From Diogma glabrata (taxonomy: Eukaryota > Arthropoda > Insecta > Diptera > Cylindrotomidae), in assembly GCA_963693315.1 (NCBI GenBank), contig OY856187.1:75337394-75401393 (forward strand): a stretch of DNA of 64,000 nucleotides, in the 5' to 3' direction. Every line of letters starts with the position of its first letter. The first letter of the stretch is position 1. The notes below the pieces were generated by a model. It saw only the letters and a list, made by a program, of their open reading frames with translations, was not told the DNA's origin and did no database searches. Below, in pieces: positions 44,690-55,589 of the stretch. The position numbers and the translations under genes were made by a program.

Positions 44690-45560
44690 ATAAGCAAAAC
44701 GTAACGTAAATGTAACATAAACGAAAAACATATTTCATATAACTCCCTGTTAACGTGTTGCTTTTGCGAAACAAAAAAGTAACGTTTGCGATCCATCCGT
44801 CCTGTGATATAATTAAAATTGTTGCAAATCATAAATTCTTCACTTAAGTGAGCCGTTAACGAGCCGTAATTTGAGTAACGTTTGTGTAACACTTTAGTGT
44901 AACGCACATGAAACATTTTCAATCAATGCTAAATATTTTTTTTTTGATAAACCTAAACCAATAAAAATGCATTTTTGTTTTTGATATATTTCGTATACAT
45001 AATCACAAATTAAACTCGAATATTTCATATTTCACAATGTTAAATTTCCTTCTGATAGTTTTCCTTCTGGTAATTTCCTTCTGACTGTTGTTCTTGCGGT
45101 AAATTATACAATGATAAAGCTTGATCAACCTTTCTCAACCTTTGTTGTCAACGCACACCCTCTCAATTTCTCGACTCACTTCAAAATATGTTTTTTATTC
45201 ATTTCTTACATATATATTAAAATAAAATATATAAAATTCAAATTTTAAATTCGTATAGAAAATGTGAAAAATATTTTGTATATATGTAAATGTTATTTTG
45301 AATATAAAACCACATATTTAATATATATTAAAATTAAGAAAAATATTACCTATTGCGTTTCCTGTTCCGTTAACTAAAGGTTTTAGTTTTTATCAATTGT
45401 TTATTTTGATCAATATGTTTTAAAAATTCTTGCACGCGTTTTGATTTAATATTTATATTTGACAAACAGAAATTGACATAACCTTCAAATAAAGCGTTAC
45501 GTAAGCGTAACATTTAATACTTTTTCTATACATATATTTTTATCTCAGGAAAAAGGAGCT
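44690..45560. repeat. region rich in GTAACG motifs
   Basis: GTAACG or CGTTAC words occur clustered at about 44700-44910 (AACGTAACGTAAATGTAACA, AAAAGTAACGTTTGCG, GAGTAACGTTTGTGTAACAC) and again near 45495-45510 (AAAGCGTTACGTAAGCGTAA). This looks like the subterminal repeats of a DNA transposon, but the ends are not identified. Confidence 0.45.
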
Positions 45561-45779
45561 CATAAATTTTTCGTTTACGCTTCGCTTTTAGCGAGCGAGT
45601 TATAAGCTTTAGCGAGTTATAACCCTGATACAGCGACAATTAAAACGCAAATTGTATATTTTTGAAAAAATGTTAAACACAATTTTTCTCTGTAGTTTGT
45701 AATGCACAATTTTATGCCTGTATATAGATAGCCTAATAATAGTATTTTATTCTGTTAGTGTTTAATGATATATTTCATT

Positions 45780-46440
45780 TTTCAAGCGAAATTTTAGAGT
45801 TATTAATGATTGATGTCAATCAATGCGAAACTAATGTCTGACAAATGGTCAATTTATTTCCATATATCGTGAAATATATAGACAACATTAGGGAAATATT
45901 AATTTGGGTCGTTTTGTGATTAATTAAGTTGAGGTGCCTATTGGAATTCATTTGAATTTTGCAATTCGAAATTATTTTTCATTTTCTCTTAGAAAAACAC
46001 CTATTAGAAAAATTTGGTTTGTGTGTTTCGTGTCGGGATTTTAACTCACTCTCATCAGAGACGCTTGTTCAAATTCTTAGTGCCTTACACACTCAGCCAC
46101 AGCGACGATGACGAAATATATTTTCATATTCATGTTCAGCTGATTTCTAAATTAAATCTTCTTCATTTCATACTTACTTAAGTTGAAACTTTCATTTGTG
46201 ATTACACAGTTGCAAATTGTATTTGTTTTGGGATTTTTTTTATTAAATTTCTGCTGAGAATATTTCTATTTTAGTCAACATTCAACGTCATGAGTGTAGG
46301 GTCATTATTGATTGTTGTCAATCAATGCGAAACTAATATCTGACACACGGTCAGTTTATTGCCTTATATTGTTAGATATATATAGACAAAATTAGGGGAG
46401 TTTTTGTGATTGATTAAGCTTAAGTACCTATTGGTATTCT
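45780..46440 (-). repeat. composite repeat family S, minus-strand copy
   Basis: Contains the complement of the tRNA-like core at about 46033-46110 (TTTCGTGTCGGGATTTTAAC reads on the minus strand as the B box; CTCAGCCACAG as the A box). Both ends carry ATTGATTG(T/A)TGTCAATCAAT and GCGAAACTAAT(A/G)TCTGACA, so this copy has inverted-repeat-like ends with the pol III segment inside. Confidence 0.75.
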
Positions 46441-46985
46441 AATGTTGTCTGTCTATATATCTAACCATATATGGCAATAAATTGAACGTGTGCCAGATAT
46501 TAGTTTCGAATTATAATTGGCGCAATAAAATCAATAATGTCGCTACACTCGTGACTTAAAGGAAATGAACTAGAACAGATATTTTCTTCTTCTATGAATT
46601 CACACATAGTACCTAATGTCTAAAAATTTAATACAAAAAAATTCAAAAACAAATACAATTGCGTAATCACAGATGAAAGATTCAATTTAAGCAAATATGA
46701 AATGATGAAGTTTCAATTTAGATATCAGCAAAAGAATATGAAAATTAAAATATGTTTGGTCATCACCGCTGTGGTTGTGTGTGTAAATCACCATGGATTT
46801 GAACAGATATCTCTGATGAGTGTAGTTAAAATCCCGGCACGAAACAGCAAAAAAAATTTTCTAAAAGGTGTTTGTCTAAGAGACAATGGAAAATGATTTC
46901 GAATTGAAAAATTCAAGTGTATTCTAATAAGTACTTACGCTTAACCAATCTCAAAAGCTCCACAAATGAGAAATGAACGATATGT
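46441..46985 (+). repeat. composite repeat family S, plus-strand copy
   Basis: Begins as an inverted copy of 46290-46440 (TGTTGTCTGTCTATATATCT..) and then carries the full core at about 46757-46850 with GTTAAAATCCCGGCACGAAAC (B box at 46825). With the preceding copy it makes a palindrome about 1.2 kb long centred near 46430. The open frame 46702-46896 is inside this repeat and is not a gene. Confidence 0.75.
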
Positions 46986-47103
46986 AATATATTTTGACCT
47001 TGATATGTAACAAATTTTTGTTCACGACTAACTAAAAATAACCTAATTATACTTTTGCTTCTTCCATAAAAATAACATACCTAACATCAATATATTTCTC
47101 ATA

Positions 47104-47230
47104 TTTGAAGCCGCTGCTAAAGAATTAGGTTATTTAGGACGATGTCGTAGGTTTTTCAATAGCGAACAGTTTCTTTAGATCTACAAGTCATTTATTCGTC
47201 TCTACATGGACTGTTCTCATATATTCGCCG
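47104..47230 (+). pseudogene. LINE-A-related RT C-terminal fragment
   Basis: Translation gives AAAKELGYLGRCRRFFNSEQF, a stop, then IYKSFIRLYMDCSHIFAA. This aligns with KSASKKLGLLNRCTKFFTPYQLLHVYKSYIRPCMEYCCQVWGA of LINE-A. Only about 42 codons are recognisable. Confidence 0.68.
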
Positions 47231-47627
47231 CAAGCAAAATATTTTAAGAAAATTGGTTTATTCTAAATTAAAATTATAAATTTTCATAAATTTTAAAATA
47301 AAAATATGTGGAACAAGTAACCTTTGACAAAATATTTATTATTTTTTCCAAATTATTGTGTAGCTATGACAACAAATGATAACAACTATTTTAATTTTAA
47401 TTGGATTACAACTATTTTAAAGAAATACAAATGCTTTTTATTTTTTTGGACGTAGCTATGACAACAAAATAAATAGTTGAAAAGTGATACTTTAAAGCCG
47501 CAAATCACAGTAATAAAGTAACACTTTAATATGTAGGCGAATAAAAAACTGTTTTTCACAAATAAAAATCAAAGAATAGTTTTATTTTCTTTATATAATC
47601 TACTTTTGAACAAAAAAAAGCAAACGA
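47231..47627. other. gene-free AT-rich DNA
   Basis: Contains two GTAGCTATGACAACAAA direct repeats (about 47360 and 47454). Nothing else seen. Confidence 0.4.
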
Positions 47628-48095
47628 AATAGTATATTACATATCTAGAGTTGTAAATAGCATTTTACATGCGAGGGAAAATTTTGCGCACGAGACGCGT
47701 AGCGTCGAGTGCAGTATCTTCACGAGCATGGAAAATGCTTTACAACTTGAGATTTGTTATATACTTTTCCTACGACTTTGTTTTAATGCCCAAACGCATA
47801 TAATTACTTGAAAAAATGAACTACTAATTATAAATTAAATGCAAATAGTTTGCAAATTGTGGTAGGGTTTGCATTATTCTGTGTCAAAATGAATTGAAAT
47901 ATTTAATTTTTAAAAATCAAATTTTTCTTTAAATAAAAATTTTTCTTTTTATTAAAAGCGTGCGGTAATATATATATGAAAATCCATTACCGCACGCTTG
48001 TTTTTACTTACTGCACGCTATTTGAAATAATCAATTTACATGTCATGGATAGTGTGATGTAATTTATAATTTACTGTGATAGGAGTAGGAAAATA
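47628..48095 (-). repeat. dispersed repeat R1, copy 2
   Basis: Reverse complement of 3301-3745. It additionally carries a 14-bp-stem hairpin AAGCGTGCGGTAAT (47956-47969) / ATTACCGCACGCTT (47986-47999), plus one more GCACGCT at about 48011. The other copy has diverged there. Confidence 0.8.
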
Positions 48096-48313
48096 CATAT
48101 TCATCATAATGTAGTATTTTAATTAATTTATTTTCCCTTTTTATATTTCTTTTTAGGAAACTGAGTACAAAATAAGTGATATTGATTGATTTTTTGGATT
48201 TCATCGAGTGTAGTTGAGTGTTGATTTTTATCAATAAATTATAAATTAAAAATTGTTAATTGATTTTCTCTACTGTTTTAAAAATAAAAGTTTTAATATA
48301 CAAATTGGTTTAC

Positions 48314-48895
48314 TATATGAGCAATTTCACGAAGATTCAACATCGTTTTGACTTGACCCCTTTTAATTTTGATTATTTTTTGTTTATGGATAGTCTTGGA
48401 TAAATAACAAATACGAGTTCTCTTAGAATTTTTTTTTTCGACCAGGGGTCTTCACAGGGTACCCCTCAATTTTTTGTTATTTTGTGATGTGAGTGCATTT
48501 TGACGAGCGATTGTAGAAAAACTACTGAATCGATTTTCATAAATGATATGTCGTTGAATAGGTATTAGAACAAAGTTTTTAAAAATGTACACTGTTAATT
48601 TTTTGAAATAATTTTTAACGGTGTAACATAAGAAAAAAACGGTGTAATTGAAAAAAAGATGGCATAGCCTCTTTTTTTTTTTTTTTAAACAAAATTGAAG
48701 CTTATTTTATATCTAACAACTTGTGAAAGTTTAGGACTAGCATCATTTTTTGTTTTAAAGATAAAATTCGTTGTGCATATGACTGTCAGAATCAGTTTTT
48801 TTTGTTCTGAAGGAAAATTATAAAAATGGCGTTATAAACTAAGAGATTTTTTTTTTATGTTAAATATCAAATATTTTATTATTAGATGAACTTTT
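48314..48895 (+). repeat. dispersed repeat R3, copy 1
   Basis: About 580 bp, nearly identical to the reverse complement of 52157-52752. Terminus TATATGAGCAATTTCACG; internal landmarks TTCACAGGGTACCCCTCAAT and AGATGGCATAGCCTC. Non-coding. Very low divergence implies recent activity or gene conversion. Confidence 0.9.
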
Positions 48896-49604
48896 TAAAA
48901 TATTATAAAAATTATATATGTAGTACAATAAATAAAATAAATACAATTGTTAAAAATGATTTACTTATTTTACAAACAGAAGTTTCTTTTGAATAGGAAA
49001 GCACTTCTGCAATTATTTTCTTTGTATTAGATGGCATAAAAAATGAAATGTTTATTTATCACTTTTAGTAATCAGTTGTCACTCTTATAAAAAATAATTT
49101 GACAGTCTCGACTGCAAACAAAAAAGCCGTATAAATAACTAAATCTATTTAGGAACGTTTGACTAGAGAAGCATTATGTTCGTATTATGCCTATTTTTTA
49201 TGACCAAATATAATTACTCTACATTTACTACTCTACAGCATCTATTCAACCTTTTGAAATCTTTGTCTTAATTACAGCCATATATAACTTAAAATCCTTA
49301 AGATGGTTTTTATTTATTTTTAATCCATATTAGTTTACGCCTATATTCACTTAAAATTAAAAGTAGGATTTTCAAATTTTTCAATCATGCATATCTAAAA
49401 AAACAGCCTCCTTTTAAAAGATTAAGGGATTACCATGTAAATGCACAGGTAAATAAAAACAAAATTCAATTTTATTTAAAAAAAATAAAAAAGTGGGATT
49501 AGATGCTAGCTTCATCTTTTAAACTTGTTTTCTTATGTAACACCATTCTACGACATATCCTTTATATTGTTATTATAATTATATTATTATATTTAAAAAT
49601 ATAA
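48896..49604. other. gene-free AT-rich DNA
   Basis: 49525-49565 (TTCTTATGTAACACC, CGACATATCCTTTAT) weakly resembles an internal part of R3. No gene. Confidence 0.4.
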
Positions 49605-49680
49605 TACAGTAAAACTCGTTTTTAAAGTACGGTCAAGGGACCGACGTAAGCGTACGTTATACACCATGGTACGTTATATC

Positions 49681-50776
49681 TAGGGTTTCTAAATATCCGA
49701 CCTATTTGATTATCCGGATACCGAATACATAAACAATAAATTATCCGGATAATCCGGATATCCGGATAATTAAACAATAAATAAAACATGTTTTTTACTT
49801 TGCGGTATTTAAACCATTTATGTATATTTTTCGTGTATCTGTATTAATTAATTTTTATACATAGTCACAAAATAACAAAAATAGTAACAAATCATAAATA
49901 ATAATAATAAAAAAATAAAATTATTGATAAATTTAATTAAATTAATGAAATTATTGATGCATTTATAAAAATGCATATTTTAGAAAAATTATTGCATTAA
50001 TTAATTAATTATTACAATGTCTCGAAATTGAGTCGAGTTCTAATTTTTGTCCTGGTAAGACCAGCAATTGAAAATATCCGTTCCGTTGCAGTCGATGTAG
50101 GTTTTATTGGTAATAATACGCAATATAGAATATTTAAATTGCCCTCCGTTTTTTATAATTATTTAAATAAATGAAATCTTTTTTCAGCAATATGGAACTT
50201 CCTTCATTCTGCTTCTCAACATGAGTAATTAAAGCAACAGCATTCTCAAGTACTTTCTGCAGTCACGATTTCTTATACAAACTTCACTACTTAGACTTTC
50301 TTCATCTTCACTTTCAATAGTAATCACTAATGATTTCCTCAGAGTCATAATTTAGAAGTACAGCTCTTATAAACTTTAAAAAAATAGCCAACACTTCAGA
50401 TTTTATTGACAGGGCCACAAGTTTATGAAACATTATTTTTTAAAATTAATATAGCATTAAATAAATATTAGTAAAATAGCTTTACACTGCAGATTCACGA
50501 AGTGTTTCATAAAATAATTAATGATTACAGTTTTCAAAACATTAAAGTTGTAAATAAATTTTTAAAACTTGTAGTCACTTCACTGCACTAACAAACTTTG
50601 CAAAGCAAGTTAATAGCTATTTGAACTTTTCAACGCAATTTGATTATTTTTTTACAAAATAAAGGGTTTTTTAATATTCGGATAGTTGCAAAAAAGTATC
50701 CGGATAATCGAATAGTCAAAATATGGTCGAATAATCCGGATAATTCGATATCCGGATATCCGGATTAGAAACCCTA
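49681..50776 (-). mobile_element. hAT element with 8-bp target duplication
   Basis: TAGGGTTTCTAA (49681) and TTAGAAACCCTA (ending 50776) are the inverted ends. The 8 bp GTTATATC flank both sides exactly (49673-49680 and 50777-50784), the hallmark of hAT. Subterminal TATCCGGATAATCCGGATAT-type motifs are dense at both ends. A transposase relic lies at about 50017-50130. It is 1096 bp, internally deleted and non-autonomous. Confidence 0.95.
50017..50130 (-). pseudogene. hAT transposase C-terminal dimerisation fragment
   Basis: Minus-strand translation reads PTSTATERIFSIAGLTRTK followed by IRTRLNFETL. This matches the hATC pattern (P-x-S-x-A-x-E-R-x-F-S-x-A-G ... K-x-R-x-R-L) with no internal stop. 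The preceding NLNILYCVLLPIK fits the usual upstream hydrophobic segment. The catalytic domain is absent. Confidence 0.85.
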
Positions 50777-51031
50777 GTTATATCCATAAAAATTAAAAAA
50801 GCATAAGCAAATTTGCCTGTTATTCTCATTATACCATTGTATTTCATATTAAATTATTTACTACATGTTAATTGATATAAAACCGATCACACAAAATAGG
50901 AACATATAGTTTAAAAACAATTCATTATCATAAAATAGTTATGTTAAAACTAATCAAACCAACGCTACATAAACATATGAATGTATGTTAATATTTTCGG
51001 ATGAGAATGTCTGAATATTGGCCTACTCAGA

Positions 51032-51145
51032 TTAATCTGCGATGGACAATTTTTTTACTGAAAAATAATCAGTAACTTTCTGTTGTTTAAGGCAAAGTTG
51101 AATAATATTTTCCACTTTATTTACAATTTGGTCGTCAATTTGCAT
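51032..51145 (-). pseudogene. pogo/Tigger transposase C-terminal tail
   Basis: 37 codons open on the minus strand: MQIDDQIVNKVENIIQLCLK followed by QQKVTDYFSVKKLSIAD and a stop at 51032-51034. A K/Q-x-T-x-D-Y/F-F near the end is common in pogo/Tigger proteins. Short, so the call rests on this motif plus the CAGT terminus. Confidence 0.55.
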
Positions 51146-52100
51146 TTGATTAAATCCGGGCTGCAAACCTGCAGCCAAATTCTGTAACTGTGAAGTGGTG
51201 AAGTGTTAAAAATTTCTTCATTTCGATTTTATCATTAATTTTTTATCATTTTACCATTTTTGCGATTCTATATGCGATTAGAGTGTTAAAAAATCTAATA
51301 GCAAGCCGCGCACTGTCAAACGTCAAATATACATAAAACTATATGTTTATTTTAAGTTTCAACACAATTTGAACGTAAATTTTTACAAATTTAGATATAT
51401 ATAACTATTTTAGAAATTAAATTTGTAAAATTAATCTGCATTTAATTTAGGAATGCAATTTTTAAAAATCAAATCGCATTGACGTTTTGCTGTTTTTTGA
51501 CATAATGTCAATAACAACAAAAGAAACGATTTCATTTCATTGCCAAAAAAACATCAGTGTTAACTTTATTGTTTTAAAACTTCACTCACTTAGATATTTT
51601 TGCGGTGAAGTGATAAAAAACTTATCACTTCCCCACTTCACAGTTACAGAATTTGGCTGCTGATCAGCAAGCGCGTAGCGTACGGATTTAGCCCCGCAGT
51701 TGCGTAGTTTATTCAAAACTTTCTCACCGACCAATACATTTCGGTATCCATTGATGGCTTTTCTTCTGCGTCTAAATTAACTAACGCTGATGTACCACAA
51801 GGTTTAGTTTTGTCACCACTTTATTTTTAATTTTTTACTTTTAAATTAAAATCACCAGCAACCCAATAAATAATTTTTCAGATGATAGTACACTGAACAA
51901 GTCATTTGTTTTCCTATCTTTAAAAGGGAAAAGGCATGAACGAATAAAGCCCGCCCGGAGAGACTCTGCCATAAATGTAAATGATAGCCTGAAAGTTTCC
52001 AATTGGGGTGACTGAAATATGTTCAATTTTAACTCAACCAAAACATGACTATTGATTGTTGCCAGATCAACGACCGAGTTTGCCAAAGATATTTCGATTA
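51142..52100 (+). pseudogene. LINE-A RT fragment, interrupted by a MITE
   Basis: 51142-51171 matches the AFDRIWHANL segment. After the MITE (51172-51659) the frame resumes with ISKRVAYGF, then DQYISVSIDGFSS, a diverged ADVPQGLVLSP, INNFSDDSTLNKSFV (about 51866-51912) and KRHERIKPARRDSAINVND. It ends at about 52100 in AKDIS. Several stops are present. FSDD replaces FADD. It is cut on the left by the Tigger relic and on the right by repeat R3. Confidence 0.85.
51172..51659. mobile_element. 488-bp MITE with 3-bp CTG target duplication
   Basis: CAGCCAAATTCTGTAACTGT (51172) and ACAGTTACAGAATTTGGCTG (ending 51659) are inverted ends, extending through GAAGTGG/CCACTTC. CTG stands directly before (51169-51171) and after (51660-51662). 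Removing it rejoins the LINE-A RT frame. The superfamily is uncertain; 3-bp duplications occur in PIF/Harbinger and CACTA elements. Confidence 0.88.
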
Positions 52101-52156
52101 TTGTGTTTCGATTACAATGTCGCAAAATTTTGCTGAACTTGACTGAAATTGCTTTT

Positions 52157-52752
52157 TGAAAAGTTCATTTAATAATAAAATATTTGATATTTAACATAAA
52201 AAAAAAATCTGAATCTAAAAATCGCCATTTTTATAATTTTCCTTCAGAACAAAAAAAAAATTGATTCCCGACAGTCATATGCACAACGAATTTTATCTTT
52301 AAAACAAAAAATGATGCTAGTCCTAAACTTTCACAAGTTGTTAGATATAAAATAAGCTTCAATTTTGTTTAAAAAAAAAAAAAAGAGGCTATGCCATCTT
52401 TTTTTCAATTACACCGTTTTTTTCTTATGTTACACCGTTAAAAATTATTTCAAAAAATTAACAGTGTACATTTTTAAAAACTTTGTTCTAATACCTATTC
52501 AACGACATATCATTTATGAAAATCGATTCAGTAGTTTTTCTACAATCGCTCGTCAAAATGCACTCACATCACAAAATAACAAAAAATTGAGGGGTACCCT
52601 GTGAAGACCCCTGGTCGAAAAAAAAAATTCTAAGAGAACTCGTATTTGTTATTTATCCAAGACTATCCATAAACAAAAAATAATCAAAATTAAAAGGGGT
52701 CAAGTCAAAATTTCCCAAAAATTTGCTGAACTTGCGTGAAATTGCTCATATA
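52157..52752 (-). repeat. dispersed repeat R3, copy 2
   Basis: Inverted partner of 48314-48895. Both sides carry a direct repeat, TTTGCTGAACTTG..TGAAATTGCT, at about 52124-52152 and 52718-52747. The open frame 52365-52604 is within this non-coding repeat. Confidence 0.9.
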
Positions 52753-53085
52753 TTGGATTCATTCTTGCTAAAAACTGATAAAAAGATAAATTTAAAGGAA
52801 ACTTAAGAAAGAGAATATCTATAAAATTGCATTTTCATTATTGTGACATAACCTATCATTGTTGTAACATATTCACTACGGGAGCTGTGGTGAATATTTT
52901 TTTTTTTTTTTTAAATAAAATGTGTTGTGTAATAGGGTTTAAAATATGTGTCACAACAACACATAAATACCTTTTAAGACCTAGGTCTAGACCTGGATCC
53001 CACAACAACTGGCATTCTAAGGTGTAGATTAACGCTTTTAAACATCTGCGAGTTGAAGCCACCTGAGACTAAGCGTTCCGGCAAA

Positions 53086-53618
53086 CTATTCCATTTGTAC
53101 GCAGTTCGGACAAAGAAGTCTCTCTGCGATCTGCCAGCGTGGGATCTTTACCGTTTCACCGGTTGCGGCAGCCGATTGCCGAGTGGAACGGGGGTAAGAA
53201 TAAGTTTGAGGCATGATGCCGCTGATTTCATCTGAGCACTGCTGATGACGATATTTGTAAAAAACAACGAGGACAGCAACAGTGCGACGATGTAGTAGGG
53301 AATCAAGTTTTGATGTCAAAGTTCGATCACCCACAATTCGTATAGCCCGCTTTTGAACAGAGTCCAAGAGGGCCAAGATGGAAACAGAGGCAGCACCCCA
53401 AACTTGACAGCAGTACTCCATACAGGGACGAATATAGGACTTATAAACATGGAGCAATTGGTATGGAGTGAAAAATTTTGTGCATCTATTTAGGAGGCCG
53501 AGTTTTTTAGACGCGCTTTTTGCCATCGCCATTACATGATCGTTCCAGAGTAGGTCATTTGAAACTGTGACACCCAATAAACGAATGTTTTTACATTCAC
53601 CTATTGGTTCATCACACA
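53086..53618 (-). pseudogene. LINE-A ORF2 C-terminal part
   Basis: Connection and C-terminal domain of the RT protein: CDEPIGECKNIRLLGVTVSN, WNDHVMAMAKSASKKLGLL, YKSYIRPCMEYCCQVWGAAS, VQKRAIRIVGD and VVFYKYRHQQCSDEI. The apparent first Met is created by the Helitron junction. The frame is continuous with 56036-57368. A shift near 53100 removes the final conserved WNSLP-type block from the frame. Confidence 0.9.
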
Positions 53619-54339
53619 TCTATATATATAAAATTGAAAGTATGTATGTTTGTCGTTTATGCATTAATAAACCATTCATCTGATCATCATGAAACTTTGG
53701 GAATTTGTTGTGTACACTTGCGCATAGGTAACAGGCAAATTTTTTTTTTGAATGGAACCCCAGGGCCATTATATTTATCTTAAGGGGTTCTGCCTAAATG
53801 TTAATAATAATTTAATTTGATTTTTCTTTAAATATCGTTTTATACGGTTAGATTCCTTTGATCAATTTTTTTGTTGAACATAATTTAATGAAATTGAAAA
53901 ATGAAAGTATAATCTGAAACGATTGCATTTGAATATCAAAACTAAATGTATTTGAATTAAACACATAATATGTTACAAATTTTATCATTTATACAATGTG
54001 TTATTGTTATTGGTAATAAACTAAATATGTTATTGGTTTGCAATTGTATGTAATGCATGTTTCTTCAACTAAAAAAGATAGTTGATAACATTGATTAAAA
54101 GCTCAAAATAACGAAATGGAATTCGCACAAATACTATACAAAGAAGCGTAGCTTATGTATAATCAAACATGGATAGCAAGTATGATAAACAAACTAATTA
54201 ACAATGTGGCCCGTAGCCGGCAACACGTTTGCAATAGTGATTTGCAAGCAGTTACAATGCATTAATACCAACAAATTTATAATATGTGGGGGGGGGCCCC
54301 CGGAGGAACATATGTGACAAAGCGGCCTACTTTAGTACC

Positions 54340-54465
54340 TGCTATTGGCAAATCAGTTAACGTGAGATATCGTATACTACCGAGTACCGACAATGGCAGT
54401 AAGATATCACTTATATTAAGGGGATAAGTGATATTTTAGGTGTGCTGGCGGATGTACTTTTTTCA
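54340..54465 (-). repeat. LINE-B 5' UTR fragment inside the Helitron
   Basis: The reverse complement aligns with 58748-58860: TCCGCCAGCAC, GATATCTCACG(T/C)TAACT and TTGCCAATAGCAGG versus GTCAATGGCAGG. It holds only the extreme 5' region of the LINE, which normal 5' truncation does not leave behind. Confidence 0.65.
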
Positions 54466-54529
54466 ATCAACAATAGTACCCTTAGTCTTAGTTATGGATT
54501 ATTCTTTGACGATAACGCTCTATTTTTTT

Positions 54530-54615
54530 TTAAATAAAATGTGTTGGGTAGGAGAATTACAATGTGTGTCACAACAACACATAAGAACATGCTTTCTAAG
54601 GCGTTGATGGACGTA
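54530..54615 (-). repeat. LINE-A 3' end fragment inside the Helitron
   Basis: Reverse complement reads CGCCTTAGAAAGC.., TTATGTGTTGTTGTGACACA and CAACACATTTTATTT then poly-A, the 3' UTR and tail of LINE-A. A shorter plus-strand piece (TATGTGTTGTTGTGACAAAT) lies at about 54967-54986. Confidence 0.75.
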
Positions 54616-55061
54616 ATTTGTTTATCTTTTAAAAGAATGAACTTTTTGCTTGCTCGAACAAATGAGCTTCCATATAATTATTATATATGCTGGCTTGCGG
54701 TAAACAATGCGTTATATGATCTTGGTATATGCTTCTAGCACTAGGATAATTAGGAACCCAATTTTAGCTTTGTTCCTGCGAATTTGTTTTTATTTCCTCC
54801 ATCCTATCATGAAATATTGCCCTATGTCGTACATTATTATGTGAAAGAATTTATTATTTGGTTTTCCATTCTTTAAGAAGAATATAAAAAAAAAGGAATT
54901 TGCGCCCATCAACGTCTTAAACGTCATTATGTTGTAGAATGTAGAGCCTATGTTTTAAAAGGTTTATATGTGTTGTTGTGACAAATATTGTAATTTCAAA
55001 TATGTCACATATTTTGAAATTGCACAAACTTTTTTGAACTTCGGTGAAAAAGATGATGAAC

Positions 55062-55381
55062 GATGTCATTGAAGCTACAATTTTGAGTGGAAAATTTGAA
55101 GAGGAAGATGTAGTGTTGCCACGACAGACAGGCCACAAATTTCAATGATCCCAACAGATTCAAACGTTTAGTTTCCATTGCAACTCGCTTTTGCAATTAC
55201 CATCAACAAAGCAGACGGACTGTTACTGCAAGTATGTGGACTAGATTTGGAGAATCCGTTCTTCTCACATGGACATGGACAACTATATGTGGCTGGCGCG
55301 TTAGGAAAACCTTCTGATTTATTCGTGTACGCACCAGATGGAAAAACAAAAAATAAAGTGTACCCACAAGTACTCGAATAA
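55062..55381 (+). pseudogene. Helitron RepHel, helicase C-terminal fragment
   Basis: The Pif1-like helicase of Helitrons unwinds DNA during rolling-circle transposition. Reading from 55062 gives VIEATILSGKFEEEDVVLP, a frameshift at about 55120-55175, then LQLAFAITINKADGLLLQVC, LENPFFSHGHGQLYVAGA and GKPSDLFVYAPDGKTKNKVY, stopping at 55379-55381. LAFAxTINKAxG (motif V) and FSHGQLYVAxSR (motif VI region) are the standard helicase end. HG is duplicated, and the SRV of motif VI is altered to GALGK. Rep and the helicase N-terminus are deleted. Confidence 0.92.
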
Positions 55382-55589
55382 ATAAATAGAATTAAAACGA
55401 CATTCGAAATTCGTTCCATATTAAAATAAATAAGTTGCAATAAAAATGACACAATGTTAATTGAATTATCTTTACGAGTTTTCTCGAGTTTTCTCTCTTA
55501 TGGATAGCGCAATATGCGACCAATGTTAAATAAACAGAACTTTTACGCTATTTGGTGTAAAAAATAAAATTTTGAGAGATTTTGTGAGT

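Larger units (their letters stand above)
49607..51145 (-). mobile_element. pogo/Tigger-type DNA transposon relic, host of a hAT insertion
   Basis: A TA followed by CAGTAAAACTCGTTTTTAAA (49607) is a pogo/Tigger-like end. On the minus strand 51145-51032 encodes a C-terminal peptide with KQQKVTDYFSVKKLS before a natural stop, the typical end of pogo/Tigger transposases. The upstream transposase is gone, abutted by the LINE-A fragment at about 51142. Excluding the hAT it is about 440 bp. Confidence 0.65.

Noticed and set aside
47956..47999. Intrinsic transcription terminator
   Set aside because: A stem-loop followed by T-rich DNA, but the context is eukaryotic repeat DNA and no transcription unit ends here.
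54286..54301. G9/C5 run as a structural signal
   Set aside because: A single mononucleotide run; possible sequencing artefact with no supporting context.
55168..55452. Minus-strand 94-codon frame inside the Helitron
   Set aside because: Antisense to the helicase C-terminal fragment, which has conserved motifs on the plus strand.
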